64,000 bases of DNA, from NCBI GenBank assembly GCA_013396755.1, contig VWZF01004873.1, positions 558,001 through 622,000 on the forward strand, in the 5' to 3' direction. Shown here in pieces: positions 24,116-35,094 of the stretch. Both the position numbers and the translations under genes were made by a program. Every line of letters begins with the position of its first letter. Within the stretch, counting starts at the first letter, position 1. The notes beneath the pieces are model-generated. The model was not told the origin of the DNA. It made no database searches and worked only from the letters and a program-made list of their open reading frames with translations. This DNA is from Sclerurus mexicanus. Its lineage: Eukaryota; Chordata; Aves; Passeriformes; Furnariidae.

Positions 24116-25191
24116 AAACAGATGGTGAGGGTGGTGGGCAAAAGGAAAAGTAGAACATTTTTAAGAGAGGACAAACATAGCATCAGCTGGAAAAGAGTGA
24201 GAGCATGACATAGAAATTTGAACTTGGAGGAAAAATTAAAGTGAAATATAATCTCACAACTGTCCAGTTTTAATTCCTTGCATATGTTGGTTTAAGTATA
24301 TGCCTAAGACAAATTTGTAAAATATTTTCACTGTCATCCCTCAGAAATACGTAACAATGGCCCTTCCACTCGCTCCCTTAGTAAAGTATGTTTGTTCAGG
24401 AGCCATCTTCTCATCACCTGAAAGATGGGATAGGTCTCTGCAGATACAGACAGCAGATTCTCACATACGTGCTGCAACTCATCCCNTCCTTATCTTTGCC
24501 TCTCTGGAGCTCATGAGTCATCACAGCCGCTGCCTCCCGAGCCAGGGCATCACCTCTCGCTGTCTGTAAACAGAACTGCACCAAAGGGGCAGAGACAGGC
24601 CTTGATTTGTTTGAAAGTTTTGGCTACATTGTTGTTATTTGTTCTGTTCTGGGGCATTTTTTTGTTATACATATATATATATATTTGTAGGAAAGAATCG
24701 TTGTCCTTTTTCTCTGCATTTTCTGATTAAAGTCTCTTAATTTCAAAGGTTGTGGTGGTTTTTGTGGATTCCTCCTTTTTCTTGATAGACATCTTGGTTT
24801 CTTTTAAACTGAGACAATATGAAACAGATGGTGAGGGTGGTGGGCAAAAGGAAAAGTAGAACATTTTTAAGAGAGGACAAACATAGCATCAGCTGGAAAA
24901 GAGTGAGAGCATGACATAGAAATTTGAACTTGGAGGAAAAATTAAAGTGAAATATAATCTCACAACTGTCCAGTTTTAATTCCTTGCATATGTTGGTTTA
25001 AGTATATGCCTAAGACAAATTTGTAAAATATTTTCACTGTCATCCCTCAGAAATACGTAACAATGGCCCTTCCACTCGCTCCCTTAGTAAAGTATGTTTG
25101 TTCAGGAGCCATCTTCTCATCACCTGAAAGATGGGATAGGTCTCTGCAGATACAGACAGCAGATTCTCACATACGTGCTGCAACTCATCCC
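23781..25191. repeat. Perfect 705-bp direct duplication around a single N
   Basis: 23781-24485 and 24487-25191 appear identical by eye (offset 706) and are separated only by an N at 24486. The unit covers the last third of the solo LTR and part of the copy 2 upstream region. Perfect identity and an N at the junction point to a contig-end overlap left unmerged, not a biological duplication. Confidence 0.93.
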
Positions 25192-25585
25192 ACTCAAAGG
25201 AACTGAAAAGTTGCCAATATCGTGCTCAGGGATCAAAATTCATTAACCGTTGTATTCCAGTTTAGATGTTCCTACAACCAGCCATCTCACTGCTCCTGTT
25301 CAAGAGCCCATTGAAGCATGAGCTACTTGATAAACCTTAGAACTATGTTTCACCTTTGTCCCTATCCTTCTGAAGCCACCAGAATCACAGTAATTGGAAC
25401 ACATCAAAGTACTTTGCAACACATGGGCTGTAGAATGTTTCCGCCTGTTTCCATTTACAGTTTCGCTTACCTGGGGAGCACATCTAATACACAACCTCAG
25501 TTTTCAAAGAGTTTCAGTGGGAAATATCCAGGTGACTAATGCAGCATTTAAGTAGCCTTTTTTAAAAATTCCCTTTCCCTCTTAG
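25192..25585. other. Remains of the copy 2 upstream region
   Basis: 'ggaactgaaaagttgccaatatcgtgctcaggg' onward aligns with 11795-12130 and 37270-37620, the sequence upstream of the promoters of copies 1 and 4. Between 25191 and this point the stretch homologous to exon 1 and the TATA box (about 190 bases) is missing. Confidence 0.75.
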
Positions 25586-26880
25586 AATCCTAGTATTATT
25601 AAGGTTGAAAAAGGCCTCAAAAATCATCAAGTTTAACCTCTGACCCAATACCACCATGCCCACTAAATCATATTGGCCACTTTTACTTGTGTTTTGAACA
25701 TTTTCAGGGATAGTGATGCCACCACTTCCCTGGGCATCCTGTTTTGATCCTTAACCACTCTATCAGTGAGGAATTTTTCCTATCATGCAACCTGAACCTG
25801 ACCCCTCTGTAGAGCCTTCCTGCCCCCCAGCACATCAACATTCGCACTTGCACTTGGCCTTCTTGAAATTCAAGGGATTCACATCGAGCCACTTCTCAAG
25901 CTCCTTAAGATCCCTCAGAGTGGTCCCTGTTACAACCCATCAGCAAGCCAAAATTATCTTTTGGCTTTTGCTGATAAATCCCTTGGAGTGAATTAAAAGT
26001 ACATCCATCCTAGATGATCAGTGTTTTACAGATATATAGATATAGATATCATTTATTTTAGAACAATTTGGTTGCAAAGGAAAACAGGTATGTAGCTAGT
26101 TGGTTATTATCTATAGAAATATGGCAATATAAAAGCAGAGGAATATCACCCAAGAAAATGTTGAAAAAAAAGAGCAAAAAGGGGAGAAAGAATAAGAGTT
26201 CATATTCACCACCCAGAGGTCTCTGGCGAACTCGGTTGCAGTCGCTGGTGTTTTGGTGCGTGGAGTAGTGGGGGAAAGAACTATGTGAAACATAAAGTCC
26301 GATGGGTTTATATACCCTCAGAAACCCTCCTGGTACCTCCTCCGTGAGGGGGAGGGGTGGGGGGTTGGTGCTGCTTTTGCACAGTCACGCTGGTTTTGCA
26401 GGAACGGGTGAGAGGCTGGAGGTGCTGGGTTTTGCACAGTCATTTGGGCTGGGGGCGGGGGATGCTTTGGGGGCACCACAGCTAAGAGGGAGGCCTTCTT
26501 GGGGGAGTGGTGTGTGGGTGCGGAGAGTGCCCCATTTGACACCATCTGGCTCAGGGGAGATAAAGCATCACACCCCCAGAGATCACCCGCTTGCCTCCAC
26601 GCAGCTATGGCCTCCTTCCCTCAGACTTTATCTTCAATCTTGTGGCAGGAGGCTTCTTTGCACAGCTGCAATGCTCTCACACAATTAAACATTCCAATTC
26701 CTCGCAGTGCCTCCGCTCCAGCATATCAACACACTACTCAGTTTGCTGTCAGCTGCAAACTTGCCGAGGGTGCACGTGATCCCATGTCCATGGCATTGAG
26801 GAAGAAATGTAATAGTACTGGTAGGGACCCTTGAGGGATACCATTTCTTCATGGTGTCCTCTGATCCTGATAAGGTTTAT
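25586..26880 (-). mobile_element. CR1 LINE, minus strand, interrupted by an insertion
   Basis: The reversed CR1 3' part (25586-25927: 'agaatcctagtattattaaggttg', 'cacttgcacttggccttcttgaa') resumes at about 26690-26880 with 'ctgtcagctgcaaacttgccgagggtgcacgtgatccc' and 'gggacccttgagggatacc', which follow it in CR1. The gap is filled by a separate LTR-like element. Confidence 0.85.
25928..26683 (-). mobile_element. LTR-like insertion inside a CR1
   Basis: A segment of about 756 bp with possible TG...CA ends (plus strand TGTTACAACCC ... TCTCACACA). On the minus strand it has a good TATA box (GGGTATATAAACCC, near 26308-26321). It splits an otherwise collinear CR1. No clean target-site duplication is visible, so the exact ends are uncertain. 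No internal viral genes are present. Confidence 0.5.
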
Positions 26881-27129
26881 CGTGCACTCACTGTGTGTGT
26901 GGCAGCAAGGGCATTAATGTGTTAATAGCACAGCACTATAGCTCTGAGAGAAGGTATTTCCTCAAGGGAGAAGAGACCTCTATAGATTTCTTATCTTTTT
27001 CTTATCTTATCTTTTACAAGAGAACTCACTTAATCAGTGACTTAGGATGATTCAACAAGGACATGTGTTAACGAATAAGTATCTCAAACTACTTCCTGCT
27101 TGTTATGTCTTTCTGTATTTGTATTTCTG

Positions 27130-27365
27130 GGCACAGGGAGGACAGGGAGGTGATTTGAGACAGCCAGCACGGCTACATTAAAGGAAAGTCATGAGTGACC
27201 AACCCAGTGGCCTTCTACAATGGAGTGACTACATCAGTGGATGAGGGAAGGGCTACAGATGTCATCTACCTGGACTTCTGCAAGGCCTTTGATGTGGTCC
27301 CCCACAACATTCTTCTCTCTAAATTGGAGACATACAGATTTGATGGAGTGACTGTTCAGTGGGTA
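27130..27365 (+). mobile_element. CR1 LINE RT fragment, plus strand
   Basis: The forward frame encodes VIYLDFCKAFDVVPHNILLS, the CR1 reverse-transcriptase block with the LDFxKAFD motif. Truncated at both ends, and abutting the left flank of array unit C at about 27370. Confidence 0.92.
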
Positions 27366-27372
27366 GGGCTTT

Positions 27373-28450
27373 GGGACCATAAAAATGAAAAAAACCCCAA
27401 GTTTGCTCCAAGGAGGGGAATTCTTTATAGGAACAACCTGCTGTAGCAACACACATTTCACTATGTCAAAATTATTTTCCTCCTGATCCGTAAGGATTTC
27501 AGAAGGAAGGTCTCTCATTACTGCTTTTGTCAGCAACATACTTTGCATTTTTTTGAGATTTCATTTGCAAAGATGGAAAATCTGATTTAAGCTTTGTCAT
27601 AGTGTTGCTCTAATTGATTAACCCAAAGTCAGTAAAGCACTGTCAAGAAAACACAGCAGCATAAGCAGGAGGAATATTCTGACAAAGAAAACCAAGAAGA
27701 AATTAAAGGAAGCATCAGAAACCGAATTGAATGTGTGGCTGCTGTGTTGCTGGGTAAAGAGAAGATGTGTTTGAAGAGGCAAATGGAAAAAAACATGAAG
27801 TTGCTGCAGCCCTGCTTCCCACAATGGGCTTTCAGTGTTGGATACATTAAAAGATGCTGTAAATTCATACTGTGGGAATGCCAGCTCTGGGTGAAATGAG
27901 CAGGGCCAAAAGCCACACTGAAAGCGTGCAAGAAGCAAGTTAGAGAACTCTGTATTTGAAAAACAGCTTCAGTTTCCCCAAGTGAATGTTAAATCACCCT
28001 GCCAAAAAAACCTAGATTAAGGCATGTGCAGCAGAATATCCTGTCGCCTTGTTTCCCTCTGCTCCTCTCCTCTGATGGTGGGCTGCCTGGGAGATGGAGT
28101 TGTTGCTACAGATGTGGAGCCCCAGTGGCTCATTTGTAAAGCTGTTCCAAAGGAGCTGCAGCAGAGCCCTCAAACAGGGAAACAAAGGTATTGCTATGAT
28201 ACAACCCAAGTGGTTAATGTGTAACACCATCTGTTTCTGCCCATACAAGATCTGACCCTAAACCCAAAATTTATATTCCATGATTACTCAAACACTCCTG
28301 AACCTGTTCTGTGAACATTCTAATCATGCCAACAAAAGTTGAGGCTGTGTATGTATGACATCTTTGTTGCACACGTGGTGTTTGAGCTTTCTTCTCTAGA
28401 CTCCTTTTGGAATATCACTGGTTACGAGCCTTCCTTATTTAGCATTTTCT
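27373..28450. repeat. Left flank of array unit C
   Basis: The first part matches 9602 onward. The stretch at 28260-28380 ('actcctgaacctgttctgtgaacattc ... aaagttgaggctgtg') is repeated at 29405-29515, which marks the tandem duplication that produced the decayed copy and copy 3. Confidence 0.75.
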
Positions 28451-28509
28451 TCAAATGCCCATTTGCACTAAACGTTTGTGGATTAGTAATAACTCACTCT
28501 GTGGAAGTT

Positions 28510-28745
28510 TTTTACTAACTGTTGATTTTGCAAGCACCGATTTTACTCTTTGATGCCATGTGTAGTTCAGCAGGGTTTGGGACCTCCAGATACAGCATGT
28601 TCTGGACTTCATGTGGTGATTGTGCAGATTTTCAGGAATCAGCTGTGGAGAACTGATCCCATCCTTCATCTTTTCATCAACAAGGCTATGTTCTCTCTCT
28701 TCAAGTACCAGTAAGCGGCCCATATAGTTTGGGTGCTCATAAGCC
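28510..28745 (-). pseudogene. Decayed EDSP-like beta/gamma-crystallin fragment
   Basis: On the minus strand 28744-28616 encodes AYEHPNYMGRLLVLEE, then EKMKDGISS and NLHNH, equivalent to the second Greek-key motif of copies 1-4 (AYEHxxYxGxLxVxEE ... MNDxISS). The calcium signature is damaged (KDGISS). After a frame change, 28610-28520 shows a remnant like the third/fourth motif region (NPAELHMASKSKIGAC against NLAxGHDNNxxSSHKVQxGAW). Motif 1, the start codon and the C-terminus are absent. CR1 sequence follows immediately at 28838. Confidence 0.85.
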
Positions 28746-28837
28746 AATGGAATTGGGAAAAAATTTCCTCTTTTTGTTCTAGCCATGAGTTTGTAGGTGT
28801 CCTGGCTGCCTGCCTGTGTCAACTCACACACAAGAGC

Positions 28838-29402
28838 TTCTGTAAGTACATAGGTCAGAAAAGAGAAGGAAGGCTTGGGGAACTACAGACTGGTGAGCCT
28901 GGGAAGGTCATGAAGCAGATCCCCATACAAGCAGTGTTAAGGAACATGCAAGACAAGCTGGTGACCTGAGACAGCCAGCATGACTTTACCAAGGGCAGAT
29001 CATGCCTGACCAATCTGATGGCCTTCTGTGATGGAGAGATTGCAATGGTCAGCAAGGGAAGATCAACCTAAGTCACCTACCTAGGCTTCTGCAAGGCCTT
29101 CAACATGCTCTCATGTGGCATCCTTATCTCCAGATTGGAGATACATGGGTTTGAAGGGTGGACTATTGGGTGGATAAGGAGTTGACTGGATGCACAGAGC
29201 CAGAGAGTTGTGGTCAATGGCTTCATGTCCAGGTGGATGCCGGTGATAAGTGGGGTCCCTCAGGGGCCAGTTTTGGGAACAGTGTTATTCAATGTCTTCA
29301 TCAATGACATGGACAGTGGGATCGAGTGCACCCTCAGCAAGTTTGCAGATGACACCAAGCTGAGCGGGGCAGTAAAGACAACAGACGGATGGGATGCCAT
29401 TC
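28838..29402 (+). mobile_element. CR1 LINE RT fragment, plus strand
   Basis: The forward text encodes KYIGQKREGR, then the RT region (IECTLSKFADDTKLSGAV near 29326-29375). Truncated at both ends. It sits between the decayed crystallin-like copy and copy 3. Confidence 0.93.
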
Positions 29403-29514
29403 CATGATAACCCAAACATGCCTGAACCTCTTCTGAGAATGCTTCTGATCAAGCTGAAACAAGTTGAGGTTGTAAACCATAACAGTATTTATCATGTCTT
29501 TGTTACACTCATGG

Positions 29515-30001
29515 AATTGCAATGTTACAGACCAGTGAAACAGGAAGGAGCTAAAATCCTTTAGGAGAGTTCCATGAAAAATATTTGCAAATGACTGTGT
29601 GAACTGTTCTCTGCATACACAGAGACATTTCACCATGAAAGGGCAATATTTATCCATAATAAACAATGTATAGAACAGACCCACTGCTGCTTGCAATACA
29701 TTCTTTAATGGCATCAACACAAAATGGATTGCAAACAATGGCACAGGCCATGGTACCAAAGGCCATTGTGAAGCAATTCACAAAGGAAGAGATGCTGGTT
29801 CCATACTCACATGTTTTTTTATGCACTTGGCAACAGAGGAAACATGCAATGCTTCCACATTCCATAGTAGAGGACTCTGGAATGCTGGAATGCCAGCAGC
29901 AGGTGCCATAGCTTACAGCTCCCTGACGAGTCTCTTAGCTTGGTGTCTCTTTCATATGATGAAGTACGATAATTCTTGCACTTGTGGGGCAGGAGAAGAG
30001 T
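29515..30001 (-). other. Copy 3 downstream flank (3' UTR-like)
   Basis: Collinear with 21950-22440 below copy 2 and almost as similar as a recent duplicate. It continues without interruption into the last codons of the truncated copy 3 frame. Confidence 0.7.
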
Positions 30002-30409
30002 TCAGGGCAGGACTGAGAAGTACAAATCTGCAGGGCAGCACAGCAGGGAGCTCTTGCATGTTTGCTGTTCCTGTGACATGGGATGGGTTGCTTCTTTTAT
30101 TATCTTGCTTCTCCCTTTATAGTCAACATGTTCATAGAGAGTGATCTGAGGATTGTGCAGGTCTTCAATGATCAGCTGCAGAGAACTGATCTTATCATTC
30201 ATATCTTTACCAACAGTGTTATATTCTCCCTCCTCAAGTACCAGAATCTGACCTTTAGAGTTTACATGCTCATAAGCCACACAAGGCTGGCCAATTACTT
30301 TCACTGAGGAGACAATATCATTCCAACCTACAGCTCCTAGATTGTCACCGGTGAATTCTCTGGATAAGCCCTGGAAGTTGACATGCTCATAAATGATGAT
30401 TCTTCCCAT
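30002..30409 (-). pseudogene. Truncated EDSP-like beta/gamma-crystallin, copy 3
   Basis: Starts like the others (MGRIIIYEHVNFQG) and keeps motifs 1 and 2 and the beginning of motif 3 (YEHVDYKG). At about residue 110 it jumps into sequence that is 3' UTR in copy 2, adding an unrelated tail of about 25 residues (MSQEQQTCKSSLLCC...) before a stop: 135 codons in all. About 290 bases holding the rest of domain 2 are deleted. A two-codon deletion precedes GWNDIVSS. A 3' splice site (TTCAG|GCTG) is still present near 30461, but homology to the other copies stops at about 30735, so exon 1 and the TATA box are gone. Most likely a pseudogene; a one-and-a-half-domain protein cannot be excluded. Confidence 0.8.
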
Positions 30410-30744
30410 CTTTGTAGGACTTCTGGAGTTTGGATTTTCTGCTGTACGTATTAAATGACAGCCTGAACAAAATGAAAACAGAAAACAAGCAATCTTTGAG
30501 AGAAGCCTTTATACACCAGACAGAAAATGCTAGAGACTGTGGGGGACAAATGCAAAAAAAGTACGAAAGAAAGGAGGCCTTGACACAGAAATCTGAATTT
30601 GGTGGAAAAGAGTGAAATGAAATATATACCCACAACTGTCCAGTTTTAATTACTTGCCTATGTTGGTTTAGGTATATGTCTAAGATAAACGTGTGAAACA
30701 TTTTCAATTTCATCCCTCAAAACTATGTAGCAATGGCTACATTA

Positions 30745-33172
30745 TTTCTTCTCACAAATGCCAAACTTTGCTCTCAACCATTCCTGCTGGAACTCTTCTT
30801 TCCAAAGAACAGCACCCCTTAAACAATGTTGGAGGGAATTCTGCAGTGTGGCCTCAGGACTCAGCCCACCCTCTCCCTGGTCATCATCTTCCAAGGCTCA
30901 GAGAGGGTCGCCTTCCCTCTTTCTGCTCTGGTGAACCTGAACAATTGTCAACAACTAGAGAGATCATCTAATGAGTTATTGAATTGAATTAAACATACGG
31001 TGAGTTGCAGAATTCACTGTATTTCAGCGTTTTTCCTTGTAAATAGTAACTGCCTGCCTTTTATCACTAATCACTAGGAACTTACTTCACAGAGTCAGCC
31101 TGCTGGAGGCTGTGCTTCCTCTCTGCTGGTTTTGAAATTAACTGATGGGCATTCTGGGCAATATTGCAAAGTCATGCCTCGAACATTTCCCAGAACCAAC
31201 TGCCAACCTTTGTTTCATTCTCAGTTGCTTAAAATATTTCTGGTTTATATTTTCACAAAATAGCTTTTGTTATCACTTAGAATTTTGCTGAAAATCTGCA
31301 TTAGCAGAAAATGCTTTTTGAGCATAGAAGAAAAAAAAAGTGATGTTGGTTTGTTTGGTTGGGTTGTTTAAATTTCTGCTTGCCTTTTTTGTTGAATAAA
31401 TGTGAGACACTACTGATGTCCACTCAGAGGAAACCATCTGCAGTAGCACAACAATTGTCAGAAAATTAAAGTAGGGAACAGCTAGAGACACCTATGAGAC
31501 CCGTGTCACTAGGTGGTCATTATGGGTCTAAGACTGTCTTCAACAACCTTGGAATACCATGTGGGAGAGAGCAGTGTGTGGTGTTTCAACAGGGAAGCCA
31601 TGGCTGGACCTGCATTAAAACCCCAGATATAACAGAGGCGGTGACATGTGATAGAGAGGCTGTGGCAGCCTGTGCAGTTGGCCGTGGCCGTGTCCTTTCC
31701 ATGGACATGTGTGTGCCTGTCTCTGGGTTACACACCCAACCAACCTCAGCACTGGCTGAACCTCCAACCTGGGCACCAGCAGCCCTGAAAACCAGCCCTC
31801 GACAGAGACCCTGGCTGGGCTCCAGCAGCCGAGGAGGAGGAGTTACTGGGGCTGAACCCTGGTCACCCCTTCACTCTACTTACACACGGAACTTGAAACA
31901 TGACTTGGTCAAAAGAAAAATAAATCTGGAACTGGCGTTTTCCCACAGAAAAACCCACCCTTCATGTAACTTCATTGCTCTTTACTTTTGCTTTCTGTCC
32001 TTGTTCTGGGATCTATTTTTACTCTTTGGTTCACTGCTTCTGCTCAGCTCTGTTTCCAGGAACTATCAAGGGCTGTCATGGAAGAGCATCTTGTGTTGAA
32101 ATCCTAGAGATAAGCAGATGCTATCTCAGTTCTCTTTTTCGTGCAGTTGCGGTAGCATGCTAGTCTACTTCTGCTTTCACAAAAGCACTAAAACCACAAC
32201 CTGAAAAATTCCTTAAAAAAAAAAAAGCCCTAAGCAATAACCTGCAGATACACAAACTGCAGGGACACATTAATTGCTGAGTGCAAGGACAAAGCAAAGG
32301 AGCTCCTTAGACCCACTGAGTCAATGTCAGTGCACATAAATCCCCATCAGGACAGACTGTCATGGCTGAAGAGATAGAAAAGAGACATGGATCATCTTTC
32401 TTTATAGCAAGATTCCTGAGGAATAATGTCGGTCAGGAAATACTACAATTTAATAGTCTTGGTCTTAGCTAATGAGCTTGAATGATCCTGGTAGCCAGAG
32501 GGCTCGTGGGATCATAGGATAATTCAGGTTGGAAGTAAGCTCTGGATGCCATCAGGTCCAGTCTGCTGCTCAAACAGGGACAACCACAAGGTTAGATATG
32601 GTTGGTCTGGGCTTGATCTGATAAAGTCTTGAAAACCCCTGCTGATGGAGGCTACCCAACTTCTCTGGGTGATGTGAGTTCACATTTATTGACCTCAGAG
32701 GGAAAAATCTTCTCAACCATGCAGGAGAATAGGCCAATTATTCTCAGAGGTCCAGAGCAAAAGAATTTCTGGAAAAAGTCTTAATTGGCAACAGGGAAAC
32801 TCCGACTGAAAATAAGGCAAAAACATCTCACTCCAGTAGTTGTTCAGAGCTGCCAGAAAGGCCAGAGAAGCTGGGGAATCTCCACCCTTGGAGTTGTTCA
32901 GGCCAGGGATGCTATTTGTGAAAGGTTCAAGGGGAATGGCTTTAAAATGAGAGTGGTCTGGATTACATACTAGAAGAAATTCTTCACCCTGAGGGTCCTG
33001 AAACACTGGCACAGGTTGCCATGGGGAGTTTTGGATGTCCCATCCCTGGAAGTGTTCAAGGTTAGATTGGATGAGGCTTATAGCAAGCTGGTCTAGTGCC
33101 TGTGGCAGGGGCTTGGAACAAGACGATCCTTAATGTCCCTCCCAACCCAAACCATTCCATGATTCTATGATA
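30745..33172. repeat. Duplicated intergenic module, unit C
   Basis: Collinear with 13430-15660. Near-identical along 30755-31250 and 31385-32190, diverged at about 31250-31345. It includes the second 201-codon open frame (31494-32099) and the 112-bp block at 32260-32371. It ends in a CR1 junction: from about 32900 the sequence switches to another CR1 copy that runs to its 3' end at 33172. Confidence 0.92.
32514..33172. mobile_element. CR1 fragments (reversed, then forward)
   Basis: 32514-32710 is the reversed CR1 3' end. About 32900-33172 is forward CR1 3' sequence ending 'accattccatgattctatgat'. The forward piece replaces the more degenerate forward fragment found in unit A. Confidence 0.85.
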
Positions 33173-33179
33173 TCATTAG

Positions 33180-34080
33180 TTTACTACAGGCCACCTGACC
33201 AAGGGAAGCCTGTGGATGAGGCCTCCTGCTTCAGGTCCAGTAATCATCACACTCACAAGCTCTCGTCCTGACAGGGAATTTCAACCACATGGACCTCTGC
33301 TGGGAAAGCAATACAGCTGACCTGGTTGTAGGCAATCCAGGAGATTCTTGGAGTACATTGAGGACAACTTCCTGACCCAAATAGTGGATAAATCAATCAG
33401 GAGAGAAGCTTTACCAGACCTGGTGCTCCCCCCATCCGTGCAGATGAACTCATTAGGAAGGTTAAGAATGGAGGCAGCCTGGGCTACAGCAACCACACCC
33501 TGGGTGAGGTTGTTATCTTGAGGAACGTGGGCCTGGCAAGGAGCAAAGTCCAGACCCTGAGCTTTGAGAGAGCAAAATTCCAGCTGTTTAAGGAGTTGGT
33601 AAATGAGATCCCCTGTGAAACTCTTCTCAGCTTCCAGTAGCGACCAGAGCTGGCAACTTTTTAAGGCTGCTTTTTGTAGGGAACAGCAGCTCTCCATCCT
33701 CATGGGTAGGAAGTCAGACAAGGCAGGCTGATAACTGGTATGGCTGAGCATGGACCTGCTCCTCACACTAAGGCATAAGCAAGTAATGAACGGCCAGGGG
33801 AAGCAGGGACAGGTGACTTGTGGAGAGTACCAGGATATGATTTGGATGGGTAGAGATTTGGTTGTTAACACCAAGACAGATAGAATGGGACTTGGCAAGG
33901 GATGCAAAGAGTCACAAGAATGGATTCTATGAGTACGTAGGTCAGAAAAGAAAGGCCAAGGAGAGTGCACACCCCAGATAAACAAGAAGGGAGAACTGGT
34001 AGCAACAGATATGGAAAAGGCTGAGGTACTCAATGAGTTATTCACCTAAGTCTTCAAGGGCAGTCAGGCTTCCCATGGGT
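33180..34080 (+). mobile_element. CR1 LINE endonuclease-region fragment, plus strand
   Basis: Forward frames contain LVYYRPPDQGKPVDEA, ELIRKVKNGGSLGYSNHTLG and finally DMEKAEVLNE. This is the order from the end of the CR1 endonuclease domain to the start of the reverse transcriptase. Stops and frameshifts are frequent. The 254-codon open frame on the opposite strand here is a shadow. Confidence 0.9.
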
Positions 34081-34309
34081 CTCTTTTGATGCCTTTAGGC
34101 ATCACTTTAAACAACCTCATAGATACTTGAGCTAAAGAACGTGACATTAAGGGAGTATGTCACATCCCCCATCGTGCACCAGCCTCTGGAGAATTTGAAC
34201 AATGCCATGGTCTGTTAAGCATTACTGAGAGCAATGGGCGGTGGGACCTTCAAAGGCTGGGATATAACTTTAGCAAAGGCCATCTGATCACCTACCCATC
34301 ATTTCGGGC

Positions 34310-35094
34310 AATAGAAGACTATATCATCAATGTGATCAATGCCTTGAGATAAAATCAATCATGTGATAGTTACGTGTAGAGCGTACTTAATAGTTTGGCC
34401 GGGATCACAGCAACAATCAACAAGCTCACCAAAAATTTTAGTCTGCTTGAGTCAAGCCTGAACCCATTGTTACTGACCAGTGACACTGGAAGGAGATAGA
34501 CTCTTTCAGGACAGATCCATGAAAAATGTTTACAAGTGACCATTCTCTAGGTACACAGAGACATCTCATCATGAAAGGGCAATGTTTCTCCATACTGAAC
34601 AATGCATAAAACAGACTCACTGTTGCTTGCAAGACTTTCTTTAATGGCATCAGCACAAAATGGATTACAGACAATGGCAGAGGCCACAGTACTGCAAGGG
34701 CCTTGTAACACAAATTACAAAGGAAGTGATGCTGGTTCTATGTTCACATTTTGTTTATGCACCTGGCAACAGAGGCAACATGCAATGCTTCCACATTCCA
34801 TAGTGCAGGACAGTGCCAGTTGTGACTGCAGTAGGTTACACACACCTGGCATGCCTCTTAGCTTAGAGTCTCTTCTATATGATCAAGTATGATAATTTCT
34901 GCATTTGTGGGGTGGGGAGGAGTGCAAGGCAGGACTGAGAAGTACAAATATGCAGGGCAGCATGGCAGGAAGCTCTTGCATGTCTGCTGTTCGCGTGACA
35001 CAGGGGAAAAGAGCGACACAAGCAGAGGCAGATATTTGGGTCTCCAGTTTCTTGCTGGGGCTGCATCTTCCCTCAGCACTGCACCATTTTCAGT
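34310..35094 (-). other. Copy 4 3' UTR / downstream flank
   Basis: From 'gcaatagaagactatat' it is homologous to 10060-10568 below copy 1 and to the flanks of copies 2 and 3. The transcript end is not defined by a clear polyadenylation signal. Confidence 0.65.

Noticed and set aside
33281..34045. A 254-codon minus-strand open frame
   Set aside because: It is the antisense of a CR1 endonuclease region whose sense strand carries recognisable CR1 protein remnants.
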